64,000 bases of DNA. Source: Straminergon stramineum. Its lineage: Eukaryota > Streptophyta > Bryopsida > Hypnales > Calliergonaceae. The position numbers and the translations under genes were made by a program. Below the pieces are notes generated by a model. It worked only from the letters and a program-made list of their open reading frames with translations. It was not told where the DNA came from and ran no database searches. Below, one piece after another: positions 1-11,821 of the stretch; position 1 is the stretch's first letter; every line of letters begins with the position of its first letter. Where the stretch lies: NCBI GenBank assembly GCA_963920665.1, contig OY987267.1:14384001-14448000 (forward strand). The letters are read 5' to 3'.

Positions 1-376
1 TTTTCCTATATGTTGTACAATTCCAAATGATCTGAAAATCTTCAGACATGTAGCCAACTTCCCTTGAAGAATGAATCCAAAGAAGCACCACCATTTTGGA
101 CATTTTCATACAAATGTGACCTTGTGAAGTGTGGTTGCCTGGTTTTTGTAGGACCCTCCAAAAGGATTTTTGTCAATTCAAAACACTAATATCTTGCAAT
201 CTACACGGTGCTAAATTCTCAAATTTCTTCTACATCTCTTCAAACTAATGTACTACAAGATCCTATGGTTCCTTGTGCCCAAAAATGTTTTTTTCCTAAA
301 ATTTGGTACTTGTACTAGAAACGGTAGTTTTGGAATATTTTTGGTGAAAACACAATCCAAAACATTTAGGGGTTAA
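1..376 (+). mobile_element. 3' end of a TTAA-flanked terminal-repeat element
   Basis: The sequence ends in TTTAGGGGTTAA, the inverse of the TTAACCCCTAAA terminus seen on the other family members. The stretch before it (a poorly conserved 'aatatcttgcaatct' block and a 'gaaacggtagttttgg' block) reappears before the ends of the element at 1252-2116 and in the degenerate copies near 57,000 and 60,300. The left end lies outside the window. No coding capacity is visible. Confidence 0.6.
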
Positions 377-1251
377 ACTATAGTCCTAGTGGTAAGACTT
401 TATGTAATGACCTATTAAGAGATTTTAAGTTAAATTTAACTAGAATCTTTTTCCGAAATACTTTCATTTTCGCTTACAAAGGGTTTTAGCTAGAGGAATT
501 ACTTGTGTTAGGCTTTTGACATTCGGTATCCCAATTTTCTTTAGTGGCTTCTAGGTTTTCTTGTTTTCTAAAACCTATCATGTGGGGCTTAAGACACAAT
601 TTTGGTTTTTAGAAATATTCAAATATTAGGCAATATGGATGAAATTTTTTTGCAACATTTTGGACATTTGACTTTTAATATTCCAAAAATTCAGATCTTC
701 CAAAAAATACTTAATTTATATATGACTTAGACCTTCATATAGAGTATACTAAAAAACTTATTTAAAACACACCATGTTGTTGTGGTTTATGCTCAAATAG
801 TTGTTTAGACCCCTTTTTTGCTCATAAAAATCATTGGCCATGTTCTAAGACACGATTGTCAATTTCTTAATCCCAAAAGTTCTTTCATCTTCAGGAGTCT
901 AAATACTAGTCTTCAAAGCAAAATCTTCATCTATATTTATTTTTTAGCAAATCCAATCGTAGAATCCTTTTGTTAAGTTATGAGAGTACGTCCTTCTAAA
1001 ATTTAAAAATTTTAAACCTTACCAATTGCAAGATCATGATGCTTGGGTTTCAAAAAGAACTATTTTCAAATCTTCCCAAATGATGAGATTTCATCTTTCA
1101 AATATTTTAATCTAGAAATGTATAGATTCAACAACTTATTACTTTCCATAATATATTTAAGGAATAAGTTGGGAATACACGTAAAAAGTTTCAACAATTT
1201 TTTTTACATTCATGCTTAAAAAATAGGAAATAGAAAGAAATAGAGAATGAT
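377..1251. other. AT-rich intergenic DNA, no gene seen
   Basis: About 30% GC, with many short T and A runs and no open frame of interest on either strand. I see no repeat boundary or gene fragment here. Confidence 0.5.
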
Positions 1252-2116
1252 TTAACCCCTAAAGGACCATTGTCCCCTTGGGGCACAAATTAGATTTTGT
1301 GTAGGTACCTATAGTCTCAATTTATGTCATGATTTTTTTAAACTTTTTACAGACTGAGATAGTAAAATTGATTAGCTTCATGGGAATATAATTTTTTTTC
1401 TCAATTGGTGCCCAAGAATAAAGTTATGCCTAAGTATGCTCAAAATAGGGGACATCGGACAACAAAATTTAAAAAAAAATTCTCATAGATTATATTTTTG
1501 CTATATGGAAAGCTTTGATTCATTTCATCTAGATTAACAATGTGAAAGTTAAGGACAATCTTGTTTTTTGGGCAATTTAAGCATCTTCTTGAAAAAATAA
1601 CTTGTAGGATTCATTTTTGAATACAATTTTTACAATTTAAAAAAAGTTCCACATGGTTTCATTTTCTTTTTTAATTCCATCTTAGAGATATGAATAATTT
1701 AGATTTTCCTTCTATATCATTGCTATTTCTACTTAACAATTTTTTTAAGAATGAAAATGAAGTTTTTTGGAATTTTCTTTTTTCCCCTAGATTCTCAACT
1801 CAATTTCCCACCATAAAGATTTAAACCCCAAAACTCTTCAATGCAAAAAATTTATGTTAAGAAGGTTCAAAGTCAAATAATCTAGTCCCGCAATGTGCAA
1901 AAACATTTGTTTTCTTCAATTTAAACATGAATATCTTACAATTTGTGCAATCAAAATTTGTGCAATTTATTCCACAAATTATATACTATTGAGGTGTAAG
2001 ATCCTATGGTTAGATGTCGAAAAATTATAATTTTCAAAGCTTTTACTATTTGCGGTAGAAATGGCAATTTTGAGTGTTATTTGGCAAAAAAAAGGTTTTG
2101 ATCCTGTAGGGGTTAA
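1252..2116 (+). mobile_element. TTAA-flanked non-autonomous DNA transposon, copy 1 (865 bp)
   Basis: Starts TTAACCCCTAAAGGACC and ends GATCCTGTAGGGGTTAA, which are near-perfect inverted termini. TTAA is present at both ends, and the outer flanks (aatga on the left, tatac on the right) are not duplicated, so TTAA itself is the likely target site duplication. There is no transposase frame. TTAA duplication with termini starting CCC is the pattern of the piggyBac superfamily; that assignment is inference. Confidence 0.72.
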
Positions 2117-4939
2117 TATACTAAATTGTTAAGAATTTAGCTGTGGAATTGAAAAATGTCAATCCCAACGGTTGTAATGTTGTAATAAAGAATTTGCATC
2201 CCTTGATTTTCTGATTTCCAATTTTAAAAATATTCAATTAAATGAAGGACTCTTATAGTAGAGATTCCATAATTACCTTCAAACTAAAACTCTTTTTAAG
2301 TTTCATCTCATTTATCAAAATGAAATGATTCAAAGCTTTCCACCTACATATAAATCTAGAAAACCAATTTCAAAATTTTTTTCTTGAAAAAAAGATTTTT
2401 TATAACCTATCTTTGCAGCCTGAGTTGAGAAAGAAACTACATATTATTGAACAACTTTTTTAACCATGTAGTCAAAGGTTATGAAAACTATTGCACCTTA
2501 AAGCTACTCCTTGACTACATGTTGTGTGAGAACTTCAAGAAAAAAATTGAAAATTTTGTTCTTGGTGAGCTACGCACAACTTCTATGATGCCGAAAAACA
2601 TTATTTGATCTTTTCACGAATAAATTGGTGTGATAATGGTTTTAAAATTGGGGCATACATCTACCCATTGCATTAAAATTGGGATAGGTATTGATTTACA
2701 TCTCAGGCCATGTGTCTCAAGAATAGCCCCAATTATAGTGGTATATTACTAATTGAAACCTAGAGTGCCCAAGGCAATGTATTTTGGTGTCAACTAAACT
2801 TTATAGTTAAATATTAAAAATTCATAGTAGTCTTTTGGGTACCTTTGATTTAGTTGATTCCCTTCGAAGTTTATTTTAAACATAAAAAATCCAATTAAAA
2901 AAAAATTGTTTATGATTTTTCTAGAAAAGATTTAATGAAAGGGTATCTATTACGGAAGATTTAAGGGCTCTACATGCCCATTTTAGGGTTGTTCCCTTGC
3001 TTGTTCGTTGTGCTGTCCAGGAACGGTTGGTTGCTAGTTGGAAAATAAATATAGAAAAAATTATTCATTCTGAAATGCAAAAAGAAGTTGAAAAAAAATT
3101 CAATTTTTGTTTATGTGGCACAGTCTCAGCCACGCCAGATTGCAACCTAGGAACTCGTAGGCATGTAGAGCCCTCAAATCTCCCTAATGCATTGCAAATC
3201 TTGTTAAAGGCTCATGGAAGTAAGCCTCAATAAATTAAACTTTGAAGGAAAAATGACATTGGAAATTCATTTAAAAAATTATAGAGTAGATTTTGAGAAG
3301 TCACAAATCAAATATGGTTATGAATATTATTTTCTTTAATTAACCTCATATTTATATTGTAACTTGAATTTTGGGTTTGACTTGTAAAAAGTGGATTGAA
3401 AGACTTAAATCACTTTCTTTTCCTTTGTAATCCATAAGACATCTAGTTAGAATTCACACAATTGTTCTTTCTAATTTGAAAAAAATAATCAAAACTTGGA
3501 CTTTTTCTTTAGTTTTGAGCAAACTCCAAGAAGACATCTTGTGAGCCTTTAATTCACCACTAGGGGCTCACTCTTTTTTTTTTGGTTCGTATTTTATTAT
3601 TTTGAATGCAATTTTATATACAAAAAGCCTCTAAAAGAGTGTAGAATCAAAATAGGTGTGTCACATATCAATATAGTATTTGGTCTAATTTTAGAATATC
3701 ATAGCTAGAAGGGCCCAACCGTGAATTGTAAATAGATTAGATCCCAACTAATCGTGGCAATTTGGTCATTTACAAGTGATGGGTGTACTAGGCTCAAAAT
3801 CCCGCGTGGAGAGGACATCTCTAGGCTAAAATTGGTTGACGGAACTTTGGTAAGGTATAAAAGTCAGTTCCTGAGGTAGATTTCAATTTCCTCATTTCAT
3901 CGACGAATTAGTGGAACCCCAATTGTTGACTTGCAGATGTTAAAAATCCCAAGATAGGACCTTGGAGGAATCTCAAGTCCAAGGAGGGTGAAATAGGGTT
4001 AAAACCATGCTCGGGAACCAACAACAAAGTCGGTTCGCCAAGATTTCCTTGGTGTAGAAGATTCCCTGGCCACCGATAATTAAATAAGGGGGTAGATTTT
4101 GTCTCCCCTAGGCCGATGTGTAGAATAAAAATGTGAGCCTATACATGTGTCACGGGATCCCATGGGAGGTTCTGTGAAAAGTTTCGTAATTTTCTGATAG
4201 TCAAAAGATGCCTTTTTGGACGGTCAACTTTCCAAACTTGCGATGGAAAATTTCTAGAAATTCCCCAAATAGCATGAAAATGCCAATAAAAATTAGTATA
4301 ACTTATTTTATGTTAATAAGCTACCATGACAAGTTTCAAGACATTCCAATAGTCAAAAGTACTTGAACCTGCAAGATTCCTTGATAATTAACGGAATTTA
4401 AAGTCTATGGAGGAGTTGACTAGGAGAGCAGTGTCGCATTGTAAATGTGTTCATTATATGAAAATACATAATTCTTTGTTAAATTAGATTCTTTTTCTAG
4501 AGTCTCAAGAAACAAATGGAGTCAGATTCTACTTGAACTCTTTTTTTTTTACCTCTATTTGACAAACATTTAGTTCTTTGATTTCTATACTTGAAGATGT
4601 TTTAATATTTTAGTTTGCTTGTTTGAAGTTGTAAACACAAAAGATAAAGCTTGTTTTACCTTTCTTTGGTTGTTTTTAATGGATTAGAAGTCCATGTAAA
4701 TGATGTGGATAGACTTATGGAGGATAGGAGATGATCCATGGATGTGTTATAGTCTATGTGGCATCTTAGTGGCCAAAATCCACTAGTTTATGTGGATGGC
4801 ATGGAGGTTGAGGTGGCGGATGAAGTGGAGGGTCATTTTCTTCTACCTCCTTGTTTGCTTAAGAGAGCCGTCACTTTGAGGAGGCATTTCACTTTGTTCA
4901 TCGAGATTTTTGTAATGAAATTTTGAGAGTTTACGTATC
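2117..4939. other. AT-rich repeat DNA with one element fragment, no gene seen
   Basis: Mostly about 32% GC. A relic of the TTAA family lies at 2950-3215 (separate entry). Around 3640-4200 the GC content rises, and TATAAAAG occurs at 3856-3863 in a context like a retrotransposon promoter, but no open frame follows it. Nothing here supports a host gene. Confidence 0.4.
2950..3215 (+). repeat. Degenerate fragment of the TTAA element family
   Basis: The blocks 'agggctctacatgccc', 'gttgttcccttgc' and 'tagagccctcaaat' match, in the same order, the interior of the intact copy at 29274-30177 ('agctctaagagcccg', 'gttgttccttgc', 'ggagccctcaaat'). Termini are not recognisable. The 78-codon frame over this stretch starts at TTG and is not thought to be a gene. 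Confidence 0.5.
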
Positions 4940-5530
4940 TTGTTTTTGTGTTTCCAAAAAGTTATCACTCACTAAGTTTGGAGTCAGCATGTGTAAGTTA
5001 TGAGTTAGGGAATGAAGTGTTGTGGAACTGCCTTAGACTTTTAAGAGAGTGGACTTTGGTAGACTATGAAAGATGGAAAGTACTTTATTTTTGAGTGATA
5101 CTTGGAGAGGTTGTAGATATTTATGTTAGCTTTCCACAATGGTATTATTTTCTTAGTTTGGACTTAGTATGTGAAAGTTATGAGCTTGAGAGTGAAGAGG
5201 TGAACAATTATTTTCTAGTTTTCAAGATAATGAACTTTGGTAGATTATGAAATTTGGACAGCACTTTAGTTTTGAGTGAAACTTGAATAGGTTGTAGATA
5301 TTCATGTAAGCTTTCCAAAATGGTATTATTTTCTTAGCTTGGAGATAGTGTGTAAAAGTTATGGCTTGAAAGTGAAGTATAGGTGAGATACCTTTGAATT
5401 GGGAAGGGTGAACTTTGATTGACCATAAAAATCGGACAATACCTTAGTTTTGAGTGAATTTTGGAGAGGTTGTAGAAATTTTTGTTAACTTTTCAAGAAT
5501 ATATCACACTCTTAGTTTGAAGATGTAGAG
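4940..5530 (+). repeat. Tandem array with ~180-bp period, about 3 copies
   Basis: The landmark 'ggttgtagatatt' followed by 'gctttccacaatgg' recurs near 5110, 5291 and 5470. Each is followed by 'tagtttgga', 'aagttatg' and a 'gaactttggtaga' block. Copies differ by roughly 15-25%. The same family occurs in inverse orientation at 46720-47150 and 48890-49060. Confidence 0.65.
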
Positions 5531-6697
5531 TGTACGTGAGACTCATTCTTCTATCAAATAATTCTAAAAGGGGAGTTTATGGAGGATATGACTTTTTTTC
5601 TACTCTCCTTTACCACACATGATGTATATTGAGACTCCATGACATCTTTTGAGGGGTATATAGAGATGTGATAGTATATTGGTTCATATGGCATCATCGA
5701 AGGATTTATTAATATGTTTATAATTTTATATGACCATAGGATCTTCTATTATTTGGGTCACATCTAATTGCAGCTAGAAGCCCCATGTTTTCCCATTGCA
5801 AGGCCTTTCTTCTCGACATCGGGAGCATATGGAAGCGGAATGGGGCCCAAGATAGGTCTTTTTTGAGTCCTCCTCATCTATTTAGAAGCCTAGGCTAGTT
5901 ACTTTTGTTAGAAAAGTCACCCTTTAAAAGTTGGAATTTTTTCCGATTTTAGCGTTAAGTTAGCACTAGGTTTTGTTGCGATTTTGAAAATTGAAAAAGG
6001 GGAGGAGGATTCCTTCAAACTAAAAGGGGACTTTTGAAGCTAATGGTGCAATCTGTTTGCAATTCAGAGTTAATCTCCAAAAGTTAGCTTAGCGGGCTAA
6101 TATAGGATGAAAACCTTGAGCTTAAGAAAAAAATCCGAGAAGATAAGGTTAATTTAGATGAACGAGAGGAGATGGGTGTCCGGGAAATAGTATAAAAGGG
6201 CACCTCTTCTCCTCTTTCTCCACCCTTTTTTTGTGTAATTGGGTCCGTTGGGTCTAATTTATGTTGGAATTGTGGCATTTTAGCCATAACCCTTGCAATG
6301 GTGTTTGTTAGGCACTTTTGGCCATTGTTGTTGTTTTCCCAAGCTTGTGAGGTTTTTGTGGGTCCCTTGTACATTGAGTGTGTGTAGTACTAACTCTCCT
6401 AAGCTTGATCTTGGAGGCTTTTTTACCTTATTACATTACTAGAAGTTATGTGCATTTACCTTTGAGGGACCTTTTGTCACTCTCCTTGTCTTGTCATTGC
6501 ACTAAAACCTAAAGCAACCTCCCATATAACTAGCAATGTCGCTTTGGAGGAGCTTTAGTTCAAGTCTTTCATGATACTAACCATGTGTAGCTAATCCTTT
6601 GAGTGCTGAGGTCTGATTTTAGTTCCCTAATGCTAACATAGTATTCCTTCGAGTAGGTCAAGAGATAGTAAAGGTTAATGGGTTCCGTTGTATTGGT
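5531..6697. other. Repeat-like intergenic DNA with a promoter-like TATA
   Basis: No gene is supported. TATAAAAG at 6191-6198, followed by a C/T-rich stretch, resembles a plant core promoter (separate entry). The antisense 96-codon frame in this stretch has no recognisable product. Confidence 0.35.
6191..6198 (+). promoter_or_regulatory. TATA-box-like site, possibly of a retrotransposon LTR
   Basis: TATAAAAG is followed about 10 bases on by a pyrimidine-rich segment (cctcttctcctctttctcc), which fits a plant core promoter. No gene downstream is recognised, so it may be a relic of an LTR. Confidence 0.25.
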
Positions 6698-6871
6698 GAA
6701 GCTTTGGACCCCCCTAGGGCCGAAAGTCTTAGTGGTGTGTTAAAAAAAGGACCCACGACGAAGCTTTGGACCCCTCTAGGGCCAAAAGTCTTAGTGGTGT
6801 ATTAAAAGAAAGAATCATGGCGAAGCTTTGGCCCCCCCTAGGGGCAAAAAATCTTATTGGTATGTTAAAAC
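6698..6871 (+). repeat. Three-copy 62-bp tandem repeat
   Basis: 'gaagctttgg(a/c)cccc' starts at 6698, 6760 and 6822. Each copy continues with 'ctagggccgaaagtcttag' or a close variant and then 'tggtgtgttaaaa'. Confidence 0.8.
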
Positions 6872-7804
6872 CACCCCACAAGAGAATCGTGAGGCCAAGT
6901 GGTCCCTTCCCCTACAAGGTTTAGTTTCTAAAACATGTTGGGAACCAACTAGGGTTTAGGCCCCCAAAAATAGACATTAGAGGTCAAGATGAGCGAAAAA
7001 TAACTAGTAAAAAATAGAGTGAGGTTGTTGTCTCCACAAGCCTAACCCATCATCCACTAGCATGAACCATAACCCCCCAAGTTCCCCTTAGAAATTAGAA
7101 TAGAAAGGAGAAAAAATACCCAACACTCCAAACCTCGATACCCAAAAGAGGGATCAGGTTGGGTATTGTTAGGGTCGCTATAATTGGGTGGGGTAAAGGT
7201 CGCCATAAATAGGAAGGGGGTCAAGGTTGTCGTGATTGGCTGGAGGGCCAAGCTTGCAAAATTGGGAAGGGTAGGAGTCGCTATAACTAGCTAGGGGTCA
7301 GGGTCATCGTAATTGGCTGGGGGGTTGGGGTTGGAGGTTGTTGAAATGGTGGATTTGGCTTTGTAGAACTAAGAGGGGTTGGGGTCGCCGTCATTGGAGG
7401 GTCTGGGCTTGTAGTTGCTGGAAGGGTCTACGCTCGTAGTAACTAAAAGGGGGGTTGGATCCAACAGATGGATAGAGAGGAGAAGGAAAATTTGTGAAAC
7501 TAGGGACTAGGGAAAAGAGGAGGTGGTGGAAAAGAAGTGTGGTTCTTGCCGTAACACACTAAACGGAGTGGAGAATCTAACGCCCTCTCTCTTACAACCA
7601 ACACACGGACAAAGAAGACAAACAAAGTGAAGATGGCGGAAGTCTGGAAGAATGAGATAATGACAAGGAAGAAGACAATTTGAAGGAATGAGGTGAAGGT
7701 AGATAAGGTAAGAGTGAAATCCCCAAGACTTATTTAAGCCCTTAAATTAAAATTAGATGATCACCATGAGATTAAACAAGAGTCGTAGGACATAAGACAT
7801 AGGA
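6872..7804. other. G-rich short-repeat region, no gene seen
   Basis: From about 7165 to 7450 an irregular ~30-60 base motif recurs (variants of 'ggtcgc(c/t)ataa' and 'aattggctggggg'). The minus-strand frames are by-products of this repetition. From 7450 to 7804 the DNA is purine-rich and otherwise featureless. Confidence 0.45.
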
Positions 7805-7809
7805 CGTAA

Positions 7810-9119
7810 TGTCGCGGCCCTAGTAACACCTTATAGTTCCAACCAAATTTCAAGAACCCTTCACAGCTTTCAAGGCTCACCATGCTTTAATAGCAGTCTC
7901 ATTTAGGCCCACCTAACTAACACTACACATGCCACACACTTACAGCATTAGTTCCCATTTCCAACTCACATTGTTAAGTCCCAGTGCTCGGGACTTCTAG
8001 CACGCACTCCACTCATGACACCTGACATATCACTTGGTGACATGGGGTGGAACTTCCATCTTATTGTGCTAGGACTCATGGTGGCACTACTCACCACAAT
8101 CCTAACCACCCTTAGTTGTCACTCCATTCCATACTAGCCCCTTTGTGTACTTGCTACTCTCACACTAGCACTAATCGGGACTCACAACTCGAGACACATC
8201 ACCAAAGGCCTAGCAAGGAGTGGGATTCCAACCAACCAATGCCCTGGGACACACACACAAGTGTCCCAAGGAGCCTTGAAGCGGGTGGTGAAGTTACATC
8301 ACCACCCATGAGTCATTGGGATTCACCAAGGCTCCAAGAGGGAGTAAAGAGGGAGACCAACCCCTCCTATAGTACTGTCTACAATCTTTGGTAGACCCCC
8401 TTGTGGGTCAAAGGGACTACCCAAACCCCCTTGGGTTTTGGAAGACCACCCGTTTCTAACCTAATCCCCAAGTTCTACCTCCGTTTGGACTCCCGAACTT
8501 CCAAACGGCGTAACTTTGTTGTCATGGCTCTAAATCCCACATGCGAGCCCATTTCGGATATCTACGCGACGAGTAAATGCCGATGGACTGCTCACTTGTC
8601 CCATTTGGACAAGTACTCATAAATTTATGGCCCTCCAAAGATTCGGGTTCACTGGGAGTGGCGTCACGCCTTCACCACGACCCTTCTCTTAGCCATAACT
8701 TTTGTCTCATGGCTTAGAATCTCATAATGCTTGGCATTATAGGTTCCTTGTCTTTGTAGCTTTCCAATGATATGTTACATGCCATGCTTTGTTGACTGAT
8801 TCTTTAGGAACCTTGTCACACCTAGCCTTTGAGTGTCCTGGCGCCAGCGGGACACCCCTAACTTTGAACGGCCATAAATTCTAGCCTACTAGTCCAAATC
8901 AAGCATTCTTTGGAAGGTTAAAGCATATTCTCAAGAGCTTTCCAAGCATGTATGACATGCCACTATGCCCTTCTTAACCAAGGTGCTATTGCACCTTGTT
9001 TACTCGGAGGGCTTTCATTTCTCCCTTCTTAGCCTATTGCAAGGCTTGGGAAGTCACCCTCAAGGTCTCCCTTGCTCACTAAGGCACTTAGGACACCTAA
9101 AGGAGATAGAGGCGTGACA
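7810..9119. mobile_element. Solo LTR of a retrotransposon (1,310 bp) with a 5-bp target duplication
   Basis: The unit begins TGTCGCGGCCC and ends GGCGTGACA, giving the TG...CA ends and the short imperfect inverted termini typical of LTRs. It is flanked on both sides by the same five bases, CGTAA (7805-7809 and 9120-9124), the usual target duplication size for plant Ty1/copia and Ty3/gypsy elements. No primer-binding site, polyprotein or second LTR lies next to it, so this is a solo LTR left by recombination. Inside, a 'cataacttt...agctttcca' pattern recurs about every 178 bases (near 8518, 8697 and 8873). The TGTCRCG-type ends suggest Ty3/gypsy, but this is inference. Confidence 0.82.
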
Positions 9120-9124
9120 CGTAA

Positions 9125-10988
9125 GAAGTAGCTCAACTTTGGAGGATGGTATGACGCGTCCTTAGGATTAGCCTCGTAGGTAGAGGTGGGGTTAGTTGGG
9201 CCACCAAAGTACATAGGGAGAATAGCGTGGAAAGAAAAGAAGAGAGGAGGAAAGAAATAGGATGAAGCCAACAAATAAACCCTTGTGATAAATTACTTTA
9301 TGATTAGAACGGTGGTTCGTTGTATCACGGCACAGGAGTTCATGGCGGGGTAGGGAGAGTTTCAGATGGGTGTGATCAACGATTCAAGTTCCGAGGTATG
9401 AGTTAAACCTTTCCAAGGTCTCTAAATTAGCAATTAGTAACTCTAGCCGAGGCTTACCCCTAGGTCAAGACCTGAGGACTATAGGTTAGGTCATTTCCTA
9501 GGAAAGGAACTTCAAGAGGAAGACCATAGCTTTCCGAAACCCTAAGGCATGCCCTAATCAGGTCCAAAACAAGGAAGTTATCGCCAAATGAAGGTTAGGG
9601 TTGATTTGGATGAAGAGTAGTTAGACCTAAGGATTAATAGCGAATTAAGAGTATTAAGAGGAGGCTATTGATTAGAGTCCAGGGCCAAAGAGAAAAGTCA
9701 ATTCCGAATTATACATTAGGAGAAATTAGTGGATGAAGTTTAGGTAAGTTTCGGATGAGAAATTCGGGGGAATCCTCAATTAGGGACAAAATCCATATCT
9801 AGGTAGAATAAAGTTTTTTTATCCATCCCTAAAAATTTCGAATCTTTTTGAATTAGGGAATTGGGTCCAATCGATGGATGAAGTTTGAGGAACTGAGTAG
9901 CGGTCTAACTTCATCCATCCATAACTTTCGCTAGAAAGGTCGGATAGGGTCGAGTTTTATGTTTTTAGAAATTTCAGAAGATGAACTAGAGTTTTCTTAG
10001 GTTAGTTCTTCCTTGACATAGGCTCCATCCTAAACATACAACGGGCCATCCATTCGGTCGGCCAAAACATTGGAAATAGATTAAGCAAATCTTGCGAATT
10101 TGGGACCACTTAGGCACTTAGTAAAAAGATTCATTTCCTGGAAGGCAAAATGGACCACGCTTAGACACCCAAAAGTAGGATTCACTTAGCCAAAACTCAA
10201 AACCTAGTTGTGTTCACAATTTACCAAGGGTGGGTAAATTGGCACTTACACCCCTCCCCCCCCTTGGCCTTGGGCATTTAAAGTGAAAGCACCAAAAACC
10301 ATCTCTATACCCATAGTTACCCATTCATGACAAGCAAACTTTTATAAAGTGTCATCAAAAGTGCTTTTAAATTGTTCCCTTACTTCATCGTGATCGGTGA
10401 ACTACTCATTTTCTAAACTTGAGTTTGCTAACCATGCTTTGAACAATTTCAATGGTGTTGGTTGTTTCTACTTTGAAAATTCATAGTAATTATATAATTT
10501 GTCCAAAAATTCTATTATTATTATTTTTTTAATTTTTTTAATTTTTTAATTTTTTTTAAATTCTGATTTTCAATTGCTAGTACCTCATAAATCTTTTCTT
10601 CCTCAAAAAAGGTGTCTACAACTAAGGGAGGCAACCCATTTCCAAACACTTAAGCAATTACACATATATGGAGTGAGGGTTTCTTGAGTGGGAAAAATTT
10701 TCCGTGTACAAAAATAGGGTTTGGAAGGATTCCATAATTTTCCCAATTTTTATTTTTCAAAACATCATTACTGAGAATTTTTTATCTCAAGATTCTATTC
10801 AACCCATATTAGTCATATACTCATATAGGTCTTTGTATTTTCGACCAAAGGTTGGTTACAGTATTGAGTCTTGTAGCCAATCATAATGTGCCACAACTAC
10901 ACTTGAAATTGTGCCATGATTAGTAATGCACCACCACTACCTGATTGGAAAGAAAGCAATCTAAGGTAGGAGGCTCGAAATCCGCATA
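9125..10988. other. Intergenic DNA, no gene seen
   Basis: From 9330 to 10200 the DNA is near 42% GC with scattered 'gatgaagttt' and 'catccat' words. After 10250 it becomes AT-rich with homopolymers (a C run near 10255 and T runs near 10525-10560). No open frame resembles a protein family. Confidence 0.4.
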
Positions 10989-11102
10989 GGCTCTAAAACC
11001 GCACACCTCTTCAAATGTACTTGGTTTGTACATGTTTTTTTTTCATCTTTATAGGGATGTACCAAAAATGTACATTTGAGGAGGTGTGTGGTTCTAGAGC
11101 CC
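10989..11102. repeat. Fold-back (palindromic) element, ~32-bp arms
   Basis: The left arm (10989-11020, starting ggctctaaaaccgcacacc) is the inverse of the right arm (11070-11102, ending gtgtggttctagagccc) with a few mismatches. The loop is about 50 bases. This is the structure of a small fold-back MITE. No target duplication is clear. Confidence 0.7.
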
Positions 11103-11292
11103 TGTGCCATTTCGACTTCAAAAATTCATAACTAATTCTACAAAGCTCCAAAAAATATGAAATGACTTGGGTTAGATGTTAATTCCTATAGTCTTTCAAG
11201 AAAAATTTACTGAAATTTTTTTCAATAAGTTTCACCTCCACAAAATTGAGTTTCAGCCCTTAGATGGGTGCTTTATGGACCTTCTACCTTAC

Positions 11293-11415
11293 ATGGCGAA
11301 AATGAGGGGTGATCGTAAATGGGTTGCCTCCCTTATGCTTATTTTATCAGTTTTATCAGCGGGTGTTTTCACCGTTGGGGGTAGCGAAACTAACGGCGTT
11401 TGTGGGGAAGTGTGA
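11293..11415 (+). pseudogene. Possible signal-peptide exon or gene fragment
   Basis: From ATG 11293 a 40-codon frame reads as a basic start (MAKMRGDRKW) followed by a hydrophobic core (ASLMLILSVLSAGVF) and a cleavage-like small-residue region, then stops. This is what the first exon of a secreted or receptor-type protein looks like. The surrounding 11,280-11,820 is clearly richer in GC than its flanks, as coding DNA or a captured gene fragment would be. No following exon was recognised. It could be a relic or chance. Confidence 0.25.
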
Positions 11416-11821
11416 ATGTCGGTGTGACGCAAGGAAAGAAGAAGCACTCTCACGGAACCATGGAACGGCGGACGCCATGATGGCTCTGCCTGAACCAGCC
11501 CTGAGGTCAGGTACAACCATTCCGATGGGATGGTTTCCGAGTTCCGACCCTGATCAGAGTTGGAACCCTTTTTCAGTGCCCTGCAAAATCAGCCCAGTGT
11601 TCAGGCCTCTGTAAAACCCTGGTTAAGTGCAGGGGCTCCACTTCACTTGATTTACTCCAGGACAGGACATGCTCTGCCCGATGGATGCAGATACCTACTG
11701 TACTGTGCCCGCTTACAATAATGACCGAGAGCAGGGAGTACCGGGGTAGGTTCACATGCCGGGCACTCAAGTGACCTGGAACCCAAACTTTCTGACTTAA
11801 CAACGGTCAGGTCTATCTAAG

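Noticed and set aside
7810..9119. Plus-strand frames at 8116-8394 and 8401-8622 as genes
   Set aside because: They lie inside the solo LTR, show no domain, and the second starts from a non-ATG codon.
11309..11614. 101-codon frame overlapping the signal-peptide-like frame
   Set aside because: It has no recognisable motif and starts from a non-ATG codon; only the other frame shows a plausible hydrophobic signal core, and even that is weak.
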